NCBI GenBank assembly: GCA_017990155.1
Contig: JAGNOM010000008.1
Coordinates: 1-20,523, forward strand
Direction: 5' to 3'
Origin: Propionivibrio sp.
GTDB lineage: Bacteria; Pseudomonadota; Gammaproteobacteria; Burkholderiales; Rhodocyclaceae
DNA: 20,523 nt
The position numbers and the translations under genes are program-made. This document shows positions 1 to 6,694 of the stretch, piece after piece. The notes beneath the pieces were generated by a model, which did not search any database, was not told the DNA's origin, and saw nothing but the letters and a program-made list of their open reading frames with translations. Position 1 is the stretch's first letter. Each line of letters begins with the position of its first letter.

Positions 1-197
1 GCGCCCTCGAAGGCTGCGAAACCGTGCTCTGCTCGAAGATCGGCATCGAACCGTGGGGCCGGCTGGAAGCCGCCGGAATCCGGCCGAATGGCGAGCATGG
101 CATGGAGAACATCGAGGAAGCCGTCATGGCCGTCTGGCGGGAAATGCTGGCGGCCGGCCAACTGGCGACGCCTGCCGCAGAAAGGAGGCGAGCCTGA
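1..197 (+). CDS. nifB: NifB, C-terminal end (partial)
   Basis: The window opens inside a gene read from base 3, ending with TGA at 195-197. The visible ~64 residues contain CSKIGIEPWGRLEAAGI and PNGEH followed by an IEEAV segment, which is typical of the C-terminal NifX/NafY-like domain of NifB. NifB is the radical-SAM enzyme that makes NifB-co, the precursor of the FeMo cofactor; its radical-SAM part lies upstream of the window. The stop codon overlaps the ATG of the following ferredoxin gene by one base (TGATG), and AAAGGAGG lies just before it, so the two are translationally coupled. Only the tail is visible, so integrity of the gene cannot be judged. Confidence 0.85.
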   Translation, partial: ALEGCETVLCSKIGIEPWGRLEAAGIRPNGEHGMENIEEAVMAVWREMLAAGQLATPAAERRRA

Positions 198-475
198 TGG
201 CGCTCAAGATCATCGACAGCTGCGTTAATTGCTGGGCCTGCGAACCCTTGTGTCCGAGCCAGGCGATTCTGGAAGCGAAGCCGCATTTCCGGATCGAAGC
301 CTCCAGATGCACCGAGTGTCTCGGCGATTACGCCGATCCACAATGCGCGTCGATCTGCCCGATCGAAGGCGCAATCGTCAATCACATGAACGAACCGTTG
401 AATCCGCCCGGTTCGCTCACCGGGATTCCACCCGATCGCCGGACGGCGGTGATGGCGGAGATCGCTGCACGTTAG
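197..475 (+). CDS. 2[4Fe-4S] ferredoxin downstream of nifB
   Basis: A 92-residue ferredoxin. It has a first cluster motif CxxCxxCxxxCP (C9, C12, C15, C19) and a second CxxCx8CxxxCP (C38, C41, C50, C54). The long spacer in the second motif is the Allochromatium/FdxN-type pattern common in nif clusters. The start at 197 is chosen because AAAGGAGG precedes it at good spacing and it overlaps the nifB stop; an upstream in-frame extension would lie inside nifB and lacks similarity. Family members donate low-potential electrons, either to nitrogenase or to NifB-type radical-SAM chemistry; position next to nifB favours the latter (inference). The residues after C54, up to the C-terminus, form a Pro-rich tail. 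Confidence 0.88.
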   Translation: MALKIIDSCVNCWACEPLCPSQAILEAKPHFRIEASRCTECLGDYADPQCASICPIEGAIVNHMNEPLNPPGSLTGIPPDRRTAVMAEIAAR

Positions 476-484
476 GAGTTCTCG

Positions 485-967
485 ATGGCTGTTGTCGTGT
501 TTTACGAAAAGCCCGGTTGCGCCGGAAACGCTCGTCAAAAGTCCTTGCTGAAGGCCTCGGGGCATACGGTGGTGGCGAAGAGCATTCTCGATACGCGCTG
601 GACGCGCTTGCAGTTGCTTTCGTTCCTTAAGCTGCTGCCGATGGTCGCGTGGTTCAACCGCAATTCGCCGCGCGTGAAGAGTGGGGAGGTGGTTCCCGAG
701 GCGTTCGATGAGGCCGACGCGACGACAGTGCTGGAGCTTTTTCAGAATGATCCCTTGCTGATTCGGCGGCCTCTGCTCGACGTTGACGGCGAGCGTCGCG
801 CTGGTTTTGAAGTTCAGGAGATCGACGACTGGATCGGGTTGTCGGTTCAGGTTGCTCCCGGTGGCGCAAAGCTTGAAGCCTGCAGCCACGACCGCACGGC
901 AGCGCACCAATGTAGCGGTCACGCCGGCGCTTTGCCGCATGAGCCGAGTCATGCGCTCGAAAGCTGA
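485..967 (+). CDS. nifO: NifO, ArsC/Spx-like nitrogenase-associated protein
   Basis: A 160-residue thioredoxin-fold protein of the ArsC/Spx family. The N-terminus VVFYEKPGCAGNARQKSLL carries the family's single N-terminal Cys (C12) in a C-x-x-N context, followed by AGH-like (SGHTVV) and the PRV-x-SGE region near residue 62. This combination is characteristic of the nitrogenase-associated subgroup called NifO, found downstream of nifB-fdx in Azotobacter and many proteobacteria. NifO has been linked to molybdenum partitioning between nitrogenase and nitrate reductase; its exact chemistry is unsettled. AGGAG at 474-478 overlaps the previous stop codon and sets the start at 485. The C-terminal ~30 residues are poorly conserved and overlap the next gene. 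Confidence 0.85.
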   Translation: MAVVVFYEKPGCAGNARQKSLLKASGHTVVAKSILDTRWTRLQLLSFLKLLPMVAWFNRNSPRVKSGEVVPEAFDEADATTVLELFQNDPLLIRRPLLDVDGERRAGFEVQEIDDWIGLSVQVAPGGAKLEACSHDRTAAHQCSGHAGALPHEPSHALES

Positions 968-2207
968 AGGCACCGTCGAGATCGCGCCGGGAGTGCATTG
1001 GATCGGCGCGTTCGATCCCGGCTTGCGCTCGTTCGACATCATCCTCAAGACCGCCAACGGGACAACCTATAACTCGTATGCCGTGCGCGGCAGCGAAGGC
1101 GTCGCCATTATCGATACGGTGAAGGCGTGCTTTTCGGACGACTTCTTCCGCAAGCTCGAATCGGTCGCACGCTACGACGAAATCACAACCATCGTCCTCA
1201 ATCATCTGGAGCCGGATCACTCCGGCGCGCTGCCTGAGTTGCGGCGCCGTGCGCCACAGGCCCAGCTCTATATCTCCTCGCGCGGCAAGCCGATGCTCAA
1301 GGGGCTGCTGCACGGCGACCCGCTCGCATTTACGCCGGTGACGACGGGCGACACGGTGAGCCTCGGCGACCGTTCGCTGAGCTTTCTGAACACGCCATTC
1401 CTGCATTGGCCGGATACGCAATGTACCTGGCTGGAGGATTCTGGGTTGTTGTTCTCTGGCGATGTCTTCGGCTGCCACTTCTGCGACGCGCGCTTGTTCA
1501 ACGATGCGGTCGGCGATTTCCGCTTCTCGTTTGATTATTACTACGCCCACCTGATGCGTCCGTTCCGGGGGCGCGTTCTGGAAGCGCTTGAACTGATCGA
1601 GCCTTTGCCCGTTCGACTCATCGCACCGGCGCATGGACCGATCCTGCGCGACACGCCCCAGCACTATGTCCGGCGCTACCGCGAGCTTTCTTCACCTACG
1701 CTGAAAAACGAGGCCGGGGACGTGAAGACGCTGCTGGTGTTCTACCTCTCTGCCTACGGCAGTACGCGCGGCATGGCCGAGGCGGTTGCCACCGGAGCAG
1801 AAGACGCGGGCGGGGTGCGCGTTTCGCTCTACGACCTGGAGGTCGGCGAGGTGGCGCCGTTCGTCGATCTCATTGAGGAAGCCGACGGCCTGGTCTTCGG
1901 CAGCCCGACGATCAACGGCGACGCCGTGAAGCCGCTCTGGGATCTGCTCTCGTCGCTGACCGCCATTCACGTGCGCGGCAAGATCGGCGCGGCGTTCGGT
2001 TCATTCGGCTGGAGCGGCGAAGCGGTGCCGATGATCGAGGACCGACTGCGCGGACTCAAGCTGCGCGTGCCGGTGCAGGGCGTGCGCGCCCGCCTGATTC
2101 CCACAGCGCTTGAACTCGACGCCTGCCGCGACCTCGGGCGCGAACTGGCGCTACACCTGACCGGACAGGTCGACACCCGAATCATCGACATGGCCGCACT
2201 GGCCTGA
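951..2207 (+). CDS. Class A flavodiiron protein (FprA-like)
   Basis: A 418-residue two-domain protein. Residues ~1-250 are a metallo-beta-lactamase-like diiron domain with ligands visible as HLEPDH (H85, E87, D89, H90), H152, D171 and H228. Residues ~260-405 are a flavodoxin domain with the FMN phosphate loop AYGSTRG near 269-274. Such proteins reduce O2 to water or NO to N2O in the cytoplasm, using electrons from rubredoxin or ferredoxin. No rubredoxin or NADH-oxidoreductase domain is attached, so it is class A. The gene overlaps the 3' end of nifO and is followed closely by two [2Fe-2S] ferredoxin genes that might supply electrons (inference). ATG at 939 is an alternative start; neither has a strong ribosome site. 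The location inside a nif operon suggests a role in oxygen or NO protection of nitrogenase. Confidence 0.9.
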   Translation: MRSKAEGTVEIAPGVHWIGAFDPGLRSFDIILKTANGTTYNSYAVRGSEGVAIIDTVKACFSDDFFRKLESVARYDEITTIVLNHLEPDHSGALPELRRRAPQAQLYISSRGKPMLKGLLHGDPLAFTPVTTGDTVSLGDRSLSFLNTPFLHWPDTQCTWLEDSGLLFSGDVFGCHFCDARLFNDAVGDFRFSFDYYYAHLMRPFRGRVLEALELIEPLPVRLIAPAHGPILRDTPQHYVRRYRELSSPTLKNEAGDVKTLLVFYLSAYGSTRGMAEAVATGAEDAGGVRVSLYDLEVGEVAPFVDLIEEADGLVFGSPTINGDAVKPLWDLLSSLTAIHVRGKIGAAFGSFGWSGEAVPMIEDRLRGLKLRVPVQGVRARLIPTALELDACRDLGRELALHLTGQVDTRIIDMAALA

Positions 2208-2220
2208 AAGGAATCGCCCC

Positions 2221-2508
2221 ATGCCCAAAGCAAAGGTCACCTTTGAAGATGTCAGCGTCACCGTCTCGGTGCCGGCCGGAACCCGGCTCATCGAAGTTTC
2301 GGAGAAAGTCGGCGCCGGCATCACTTACGGCTGCCGTGAAGGCGAGTGCTGCACCTGCCTGACGAAAATTGTGTCCGGTTACGAAAACCTCGCCGCACCG
2401 TCATTTCTTGAGGATCAGGTACTCAAGGACAACCTCGCACCGCGCCATCACCGCCTCGCCTGTCAGGCGCAGGTGCTGGGCGGCGATGTGATCGTCAAAC
2501 CGGCCTGA
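2221..2508 (+). CDS. [2Fe-2S] plant-type ferredoxin
   Basis: A 95-residue beta-grasp ferredoxin with cluster motif C38-x4-C43-x2-C46 and a distal C81 in RLACQAQ. C44 is an additional cysteine within the loop (GECCTC). It resembles the small FdxB/FdxI-like [2Fe-2S] proteins found in nif regions. AAAGGAA precedes the start at 2221, only 13 bases after the flavodiiron stop. Possible roles are electron donor to the flavodiiron protein or a nitrogenase-related redox partner (inference from position). It is distinct from the longer FeSII-like protein encoded immediately downstream. Confidence 0.85.
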   Translation: MPKAKVTFEDVSVTVSVPAGTRLIEVSEKVGAGITYGCREGECCTCLTKIVSGYENLAAPSFLEDQVLKDNLAPRHHRLACQAQVLGGDVIVKPA

Positions 2509-2560
2509 TCAAGGCACACCACAATCCGTTTGCCTCAAACCAACCGATAGGGAGTACCGC

Positions 2561-2920
2561 ATGCCAAACATCACTTTCTCCAGCGTCCTGCACAAGGACA
2601 AGACCGTCTATGCCGTCGCAGGCAGTCACAAGAAGACCATTCTCGAAATCGCCAAGGAGAACCACATTCCGATCGACTTCTGCTGTGGCGATGGCGAATG
2701 CGGGACGTGTCTGGTCAAGGTCTTCAGCGTCAATCGCAAGAAGCGCATGGGCCATCCGCTGACCGATCATGAGGTCAAGGTGCTCAAGGAGATGGGCAAG
2801 ATTACGCAGGAGCAAGTCGACCAGATGATGATCGATGACCTGATGCCGACCGAATGGCGGCTGGCGTGCCAGATGGTGATGCGCGACGAGGACATCATCG
2901 TCGAGTATCCGAGCCGTTAG
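2561..2920 (+). CDS. FeSII (Shethna II)-like [2Fe-2S] ferredoxin
   Basis: A 119-residue [2Fe-2S] ferredoxin with cluster motif CGDGECGTC (C42, C47, C50) and a distal Cys in RLACQM. Between the cluster loop and that Cys lies a long helical insert, roughly residues 56-97, rich in charged residues (RKKRMGHPLTDHEVKVLKEM). This insert and the N-terminal start ITFSS match what I know of the Azotobacter FeSII protein, which binds NifH and NifDK when oxidised and locks them in an oxygen-tolerant inactive complex (conformational protection). The insert carries the residues implicated in that binding. GGGAG lies upstream of the ATG. The gene ends 3 bases before draG. The function is inferred from family resemblance; a generic ferredoxin is the alternative. 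Confidence 0.8.
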   Translation: MPNITFSSVLHKDKTVYAVAGSHKKTILEIAKENHIPIDFCCGDGECGTCLVKVFSVNRKKRMGHPLTDHEVKVLKEMGKITQEQVDQMMIDDLMPTEWRLACQMVMRDEDIIVEYPSR

Positions 2921-2923
2921 CAT

Positions 2924-3835
2924 TTGAGCGTAGATCGCGAAGTCCTGTCGCGCGCCGAGGCTGCCTATCTTGGACTGGCCATTGGCGACGCTCTGGGTGC
3001 GACGGTCGAGTTCCTGATGCCGCGGGAGATCGCGCACCAGTACGGCGTGCATCGTGAAATTCGCGGCGGCGGCTGGCTGGGCTTGAGGCCCGGCCAGGTG
3101 AGCGACGACACGACAATGTCGCTGGCGCTGGGTGCGGCCATCATTGCCGACGGCGGCGAGGTGAGGGCGCTTTCGTGTGCGCAGGCTTTCGACGGCTGGA
3201 TGCGCAGCAAACCCGTCGACATCGGCAATACGATCCGGCGCAATCTCATTGCCTTCCGGCGCGCCGGAAATCCTTCCGCGACGCCATCCGAACACGACGC
3301 CGGCAACGGCGCCGCGATGCGCGTTCTGCCGGTCGCGCTGGCGACGCTCGGACGCAACGAAGATGCGGTGCGCGACGCGGTGCGCGCCCAATCGCACGTG
3401 ACGCACCACAATCCGGTATCCGACGCCGCGTGCGAGTTCATCGCGCTGGCCGTGCAGGATTTTGTGCGCGGTGAGCCGCTGCGAAACGTCTATCGCCGGC
3501 GAATTGGCCCGCTGATCCGCGCCTTCCCGGAATTTTCCTTCCGCCGTCGTCGTCGCGAAAACCCGAGCGGCTGGATCGTCGAAACCCTGCAGGCCGTCCT
3601 GCAGGGATTGCTGGAAACCGACAGCGTCGAGAGCTGCCTCGTCGACGTCGTCAATCGTGGCGGCGATGCCGATACGACCGGTGCGATTGCCGGCATGCTC
3701 GCCGGCGCACTCTACGGTCTGCGTTCGATTCCGCCGCACTGGCTCAAGGCGCTCGAGCCAGCCGTGCGCGATGACTGCCTGCAGCAGGCGAGGGCGCTCG
3801 TCATAACTTCCGAGAGGCTGAGTGGTCCGCGGTAG
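2924..3835 (+). CDS. draG: DraG, ADP-ribosyl-[dinitrogen reductase] hydrolase
   Basis: A 303-residue ADP-ribosylglycohydrolase that removes ADP-ribose from the NifH arginine and so reactivates nitrogenase. Family motifs are clear: LGLAIGDALGATVEF (residues 16-30), SDDTTMSLALG (60-70), GNGAAM near 128, and NRGGDADTTGAIAGMLAG (from 244), whose acidic and Thr residues bind the two Mn ions. The start is a TTG three bases after the stop of the FeSII-like gene. The next in-frame ATG (residue 32) would remove the conserved GDALGATVEF segment. There is no strong ribosome site, so translation is probably coupled to the upstream gene. Its partner draT lies 2.9 kb away on the opposite strand, not in the same operon. 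Confidence 0.93.
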   Translation: MSVDREVLSRAEAAYLGLAIGDALGATVEFLMPREIAHQYGVHREIRGGGWLGLRPGQVSDDTTMSLALGAAIIADGGEVRALSCAQAFDGWMRSKPVDIGNTIRRNLIAFRRAGNPSATPSEHDAGNGAAMRVLPVALATLGRNEDAVRDAVRAQSHVTHHNPVSDAACEFIALAVQDFVRGEPLRNVYRRRIGPLIRAFPEFSFRRRRRENPSGWIVETLQAVLQGLLETDSVESCLVDVVNRGGDADTTGAIAGMLAGALYGLRSIPPHWLKALEPAVRDDCLQQARALVITSERLSGPR

Positions 3836-3944
3836 AAATCAGTCAATCCGTTTGTTGCGGAGTCGCTGATTGGATGAAGACCTGAAGTATCGGCGCTAGC
3901 AGCGATCGGGGAAATTCAACGAAGCGGACTCATCTTTCCGGCTT

Positions 3945-5063
3945 CTACTGGACGTTCTCCGTGGCCTGATTCTTGACGCGAAAGTAGCGTGCCGCGCCGG
4001 TTCCGCTCATTTCGAATATGCCAGCGGCTTTCAAGGCGTCGGTTAGTGTTGGCTGCCCGGACTCCTTAACAGAATGCCCCTGGCTTTTGAGCTTTTGACC
4101 GATTATTCCGATAGGCGCCCAACCGTTTGTTGCAGTGGCGGCCAATACCGAATTTCTTAGCGCCGAATGGAATCCGATGTTAGCCGCGGTTTTCTTCTCG
4201 CCGGGAACAGGCGATTTATGGGGACTCGTTGGCCGACAAAAATAGCTTTGCCCATTCTTGTACACACGCTGGACCAGCTCGAACGCACCGGTTTTTTGTA
4301 CAAGGTCAATGAATTTCGCACAACCATAAGTACGCGGATCGAAGTCGGAGTGGTTGGCGTGAATGTAGGTCGACATCTGACCGAGCATGGCCCAGCCCTG
4401 TTCATCCGCTACGTTGGTGTAGCTTCTTGCCAGAACGCCTATTGCCTGAGCGGGTAGGCGAAGTATTGGGCCGGGCGTATCAACAGTGGCTTGATTTACA
4501 GTTTCTGTTTCGGGCGGGACGTTGGCATTGCGTGGGAGCGCTGATTTTTCAGCCTCATTGGCGCTTGCTTTCGCCACCGAAGGAGCAGTGCTAACTTTGT
4601 CGGCGCCCTGTTCCGCTTGTGGTGTTTCGAGGAGATTCTCGACGTAAATGTAGCGATCACACGCATTGACGAAAGCCTTGGGTGCCTTCTTTTCTCCGAA
4701 ACCGAAAACAACAAGACCATCTTCCCGAATGCGAGTTGCAAGGCGCGTGAAGTCGCTATCACTACTGACTAAGCAGAATCCCTCGAAGCGGTGAGAGTGA
4801 AGTAGATCCATTGCGTCGATGATCAGCGCGCTATCGCTTGCGTTTTTCCCGATGGTGTTGCGGTATTGCTGTATCGGGTGAATCGCATGCTCGGCGAGCT
4901 TGATTTTCCAGGCGGCAAGATTCTGACTGGTGAAATCCCCGTAAATTCGCCTGACAGTCACGCGGCCGTGCCTGGTGATTTCCTCTAGGATTGGGGAAAC
5001 CGTATCCAGGCGAACGTTGTCGGCATCGATTAGAACCGCAAACGAAGGGAGATCATGCTTCAT
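3945..5063 (-). CDS. NYN-domain protein with two OST-HTH/LOTUS domains
   Basis: A 372-residue protein. Residues ~6-145 are a NYN (PIN-like) nuclease domain: VLIDADNV with D13 and D15, SDSALIIDAMDLL (75-88), and LVSSDSDFTRLATRIRE (98-114) giving the acidic metal-binding cluster. Residues ~150-200 are a low-complexity linker. Residues ~203-277 resemble an OST-HTH/LOTUS domain (GWAMLGQMSTYIHANHSDFDP). A second, weaker copy lies at ~298-364 (GWAPIGIIGQKLKSQG). Members are predicted RNA-processing or RNA-silencing nucleases that bind RNA through LOTUS. A minus-strand AGGAG lies about 10 bases before the ATG. The gene is visibly more AT-rich than the nif genes and convergent with draG, suggesting separate acquisition. 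No known link to nitrogen fixation. Confidence 0.85.
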   Translation of the reverse strand: MKHDLPSFAVLIDADNVRLDTVSPILEEITRHGRVTVRRIYGDFTSQNLAAWKIKLAEHAIHPIQQYRNTIGKNASDSALIIDAMDLLHSHRFEGFCLVSSDSDFTRLATRIREDGLVVFGFGEKKAPKAFVNACDRYIYVENLLETPQAEQGADKVSTAPSVAKASANEAEKSALPRNANVPPETETVNQATVDTPGPILRLPAQAIGVLARSYTNVADEQGWAMLGQMSTYIHANHSDFDPRTYGCAKFIDLVQKTGAFELVQRVYKNGQSYFCRPTSPHKSPVPGEKKTAANIGFHSALRNSVLAATATNGWAPIGIIGQKLKSQGHSVKESGQPTLTDALKAAGIFEMSGTGAARYFRVKNQATENVQ

Positions 5064-5364
5064 GCTTTTCGACTCCTATTCTTGTTGATGACAAAATGGT
5101 ACCAGATGGGGTCTCGTGTCAGCTGCTGTTACCTTTGCTCAATGAAGTAGGCGCTAGCCGTCCCGCCGGTGACGACTGATATCCCGTGTTGGAGCGTGAC
5201 CGGCGACTGGCTCGCGGTCGCCTGAGTGATCGGCTCAAATTTCTCGGGTTTCATCAATCGGACGCAAACCTTCTTCTGCATCGGGACGAAGCAGTACGTG
5301 TTGAGTACGTTCCCGTCGGCTGATGGTACCTTCAGACACTTGCAGTATTCCGGAGAGTAAAAAA
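5064..5364. other. Intergenic region between NYN gene and csaA-like gene
   Basis: About 300 bases between two divergently oriented genes. It must carry both promoters, but I see no convincing -24/-12 or strong -35/-10 pair. On the minus strand, 5281 down to 5129 holds a 50-codon ATG-TAA frame (MQKKVCVRLMKPEKF...) without a clear ribosome site; its residue composition is protein-like but I do not recognise it. No repeat or RNA gene was seen. Confidence 0.4.
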
Positions 5365-5724
5365 GTGACGACCGAACTCAAGCCGATTGTGGCTTTCGAA
5401 GAATCGTTTGAAAAACTCGACATTCGCGTCGGGCGAGTCACGCACGCCGAACTCGAAACGCAGACGCCCACGCCGACTTACAAGATGCTGATCGACTTCG
5501 GTAAGTTCGGTACGCGCGTGAGTTACGGGCGTTTTACGCAGCACCCGGTGAACGAGGTGGTCGGGCGGCTGGTGCTGGGTGTTCTCAACTTCGGGCCGAA
5601 GGCGATGGGGTCGGTGGCGTCAGAAGTACTGGTGCTCGGTGTGCAGTTCCCCAAGGCCTCGAGCGGCGAGGCGACCTTTATTTCGCCGGCGGTTGATGCG
5701 AAGGTCGGTTCGAAACTGTTCTGA
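5365..5724 (+). CDS. CsaA-like tRNA-binding-domain protein
   Basis: A 119-residue single-domain protein of the CsaA/EMAP-II OB-fold family. The segment FEKLDIRVGRVTHAE (about residues 15-29), then MLIDFG and GVLNFGPKAMGSVASEVLVLG correspond to the conserved beta strands and the N-F-x-P/G-k-x-x-G-x-x-SEVLVLG signature. CsaA in Bacillus is a secretion-related chaperone; related domains bind tRNA in MetRS and Arc1p. GTG at 5365 is chosen because GGAG lies 9 bases before it and the protein then has the family's usual length; ATG at 5323 would add 14 unrelated residues. It is a stand-alone gene, convergent with the SIR2-like gene 22 bases away. No functional tie to nif is apparent. Confidence 0.75.
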   Translation: MTTELKPIVAFEESFEKLDIRVGRVTHAELETQTPTPTYKMLIDFGKFGTRVSYGRFTQHPVNEVVGRLVLGVLNFGPKAMGSVASEVLVLGVQFPKASSGEATFISPAVDAKVGSKLF

Positions 5725-5745
5725 GGAGCTTGCGAGGCGGAAGCA

Positions 5746-6585
5746 TCAGTCAACAGCTTCAGCGATCAGCGCCGGAAGTCCGCTCTCGACAAGTTCGATC
5801 CCGATCCTTTTCAGGAAGCGTCGCTCTTTGTCCGTCGCGCCTTCAATCAGCGCCCAGCCTGCCGGCGAGGCGGCGTCGTGAATCAGGTCGGAGAGCACCA
5901 TGCGCTCGGTGTCGCGGGTCAGGCGCAGGCCGAGCAGGAGGTAGCGCTTGTCGCGCCGCCGCGTCTTGACGAAGGCGGGGACGGCAAAGCCGCCCATCAG
6001 CTCGGTGATGTAGTCAACATAGTCGGCGTCGGAAGCGATGTAGCTCGGTTCCGGCCGTGGTGCGCCCATCGGCTTGAACAGCACGGGGAGTGCCGGGTTG
6101 GCCTGGTCCGGATCGATCGCGGCGTACTTTTCGCCATCGTAGGCAAAGAGCTTGAAACGGAAACCGTTGGCGACGATGCGGGCGCAACCTAGGATCAGCG
6201 TGTGCGGGATCGTCGCGTAGCTGTCGAGCAGTTGCGCGTCGCGGTTGATGTCGATGACGCAGGGCGGGCGGATTTCGCGCAGCCAGTCGTGCAAGGCCGA
6301 GCGAGTCCAGTCGGTCGCGCCGTAGGTGGCGTCGAGAAAGCGCGTAACGGCGGCGCGGCCGCGCTTCAGTTCGACGTTCATCGCCGCACGCGAGAACTCG
6401 TACATCAGCTTCGGCGACATTGGCTTGCCGCCGTTCATGGCGAGGATCAGCTGATCGCTGGTCGCCGGCATGGGTGCGCCGGTGGTGGTTGAAACCACAT
6501 CGGAGAGAACGCCGGGGCCGAGATAGGGGACGATGCTGCCGTCCTTGAGTCCGGCGATGATTTGCACGCGCAGTTGCGGGTCCAT
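5746..6585 (-). CDS. SIR2-like protein downstream of draT
   Basis: A 279-residue cytosolic protein resembling the SIR2-like (SIR2_2-type) family. The N-terminal IVPYLGPGVLS (18-28) sits where sirtuin-like proteins have the G-x-G-x-S NAD-binding loop. VIDINRDAQL (110-119) resembles the T/N-x-N-x-D strand, LFKPMGA (169-175) the K-x-H-G strand, and YLLLGLRLTRDTERM (215-229) the terminal LLGxGLxD strand. In the K-P-M-G segment Met occupies the position where active sirtuins have the catalytic His, so it may bind NAD without deacylase activity (inference). It follows draT at 109 bases in the same direction and may also have its own NifA-type promoter. A role in sensing or consuming NAD during nitrogenase switch-off is a hypothesis only. 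Confidence 0.65.
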   Translation of the reverse strand: MDPQLRVQIIAGLKDGSIVPYLGPGVLSDVVSTTTGAPMPATSDQLILAMNGGKPMSPKLMYEFSRAAMNVELKRGRAAVTRFLDATYGATDWTRSALHDWLREIRPPCVIDINRDAQLLDSYATIPHTLILGCARIVANGFRFKLFAYDGEKYAAIDPDQANPALPVLFKPMGAPRPEPSYIASDADYVDYITELMGGFAVPAFVKTRRRDKRYLLLGLRLTRDTERMVLSDLIHDAASPAGWALIEGATDKERRFLKRIGIELVESGLPALIAEAVD

Positions 6586-6618
6586 GATTGTCCTTGTGGT
6601 GATGATGGACAGTCACTC

Positions 6619-6633
6619 GCAAGAAGCGCGCCC
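6619..6633 (-). promoter_or_regulatory. Candidate sigma-54 promoter for the SIR2-like gene
   Basis: Read on the minus strand, 6633-6619 is GGGCGC-N5-TTGC. This retains the GG-N10-GC core and the full TTGC of the -12 element, with two mismatches to TGGCAC in the -24 element. It lies 33 bases before the ATG at 6585. A TGT-N10-ACA site at 6677-6692 sits at a workable distance upstream. Match by eye only; a chance match is possible in GC-rich DNA. Confidence 0.4.
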
Positions 6634-6676
6634 CGACGGGATGGCTTGCCGCAGTGTGGTGTGAGTTGTTTATGTC

Positions 6677-6692
6677 TGTCGCGTTTGCGACA
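6677..6692 (-). promoter_or_regulatory. NifA-type upstream activator site (TGT-N10-ACA)
   Basis: The sequence TGTCGCGTTTGCGACA fits TGT-N10-ACA and is a perfect 6-bp inverted repeat with a 4-base centre. It lies in the gap between the draT stop (6695) and the SIR2-like start (6585), about 44 bases upstream of the candidate -24 element. A weak transcription-terminating hairpin after draT is the alternative, but no T-tract follows on the minus strand. Confidence 0.45.
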
Positions 6693-6694
6693 AT

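Noticed and set aside
53..196. Longer N-terminus for the ferredoxin after nifB
   Set aside because: The in-frame extension from 53 overlaps the nifB coding end and has Arg-rich, non-ferredoxin composition; the start at 197 has a ribosome site.
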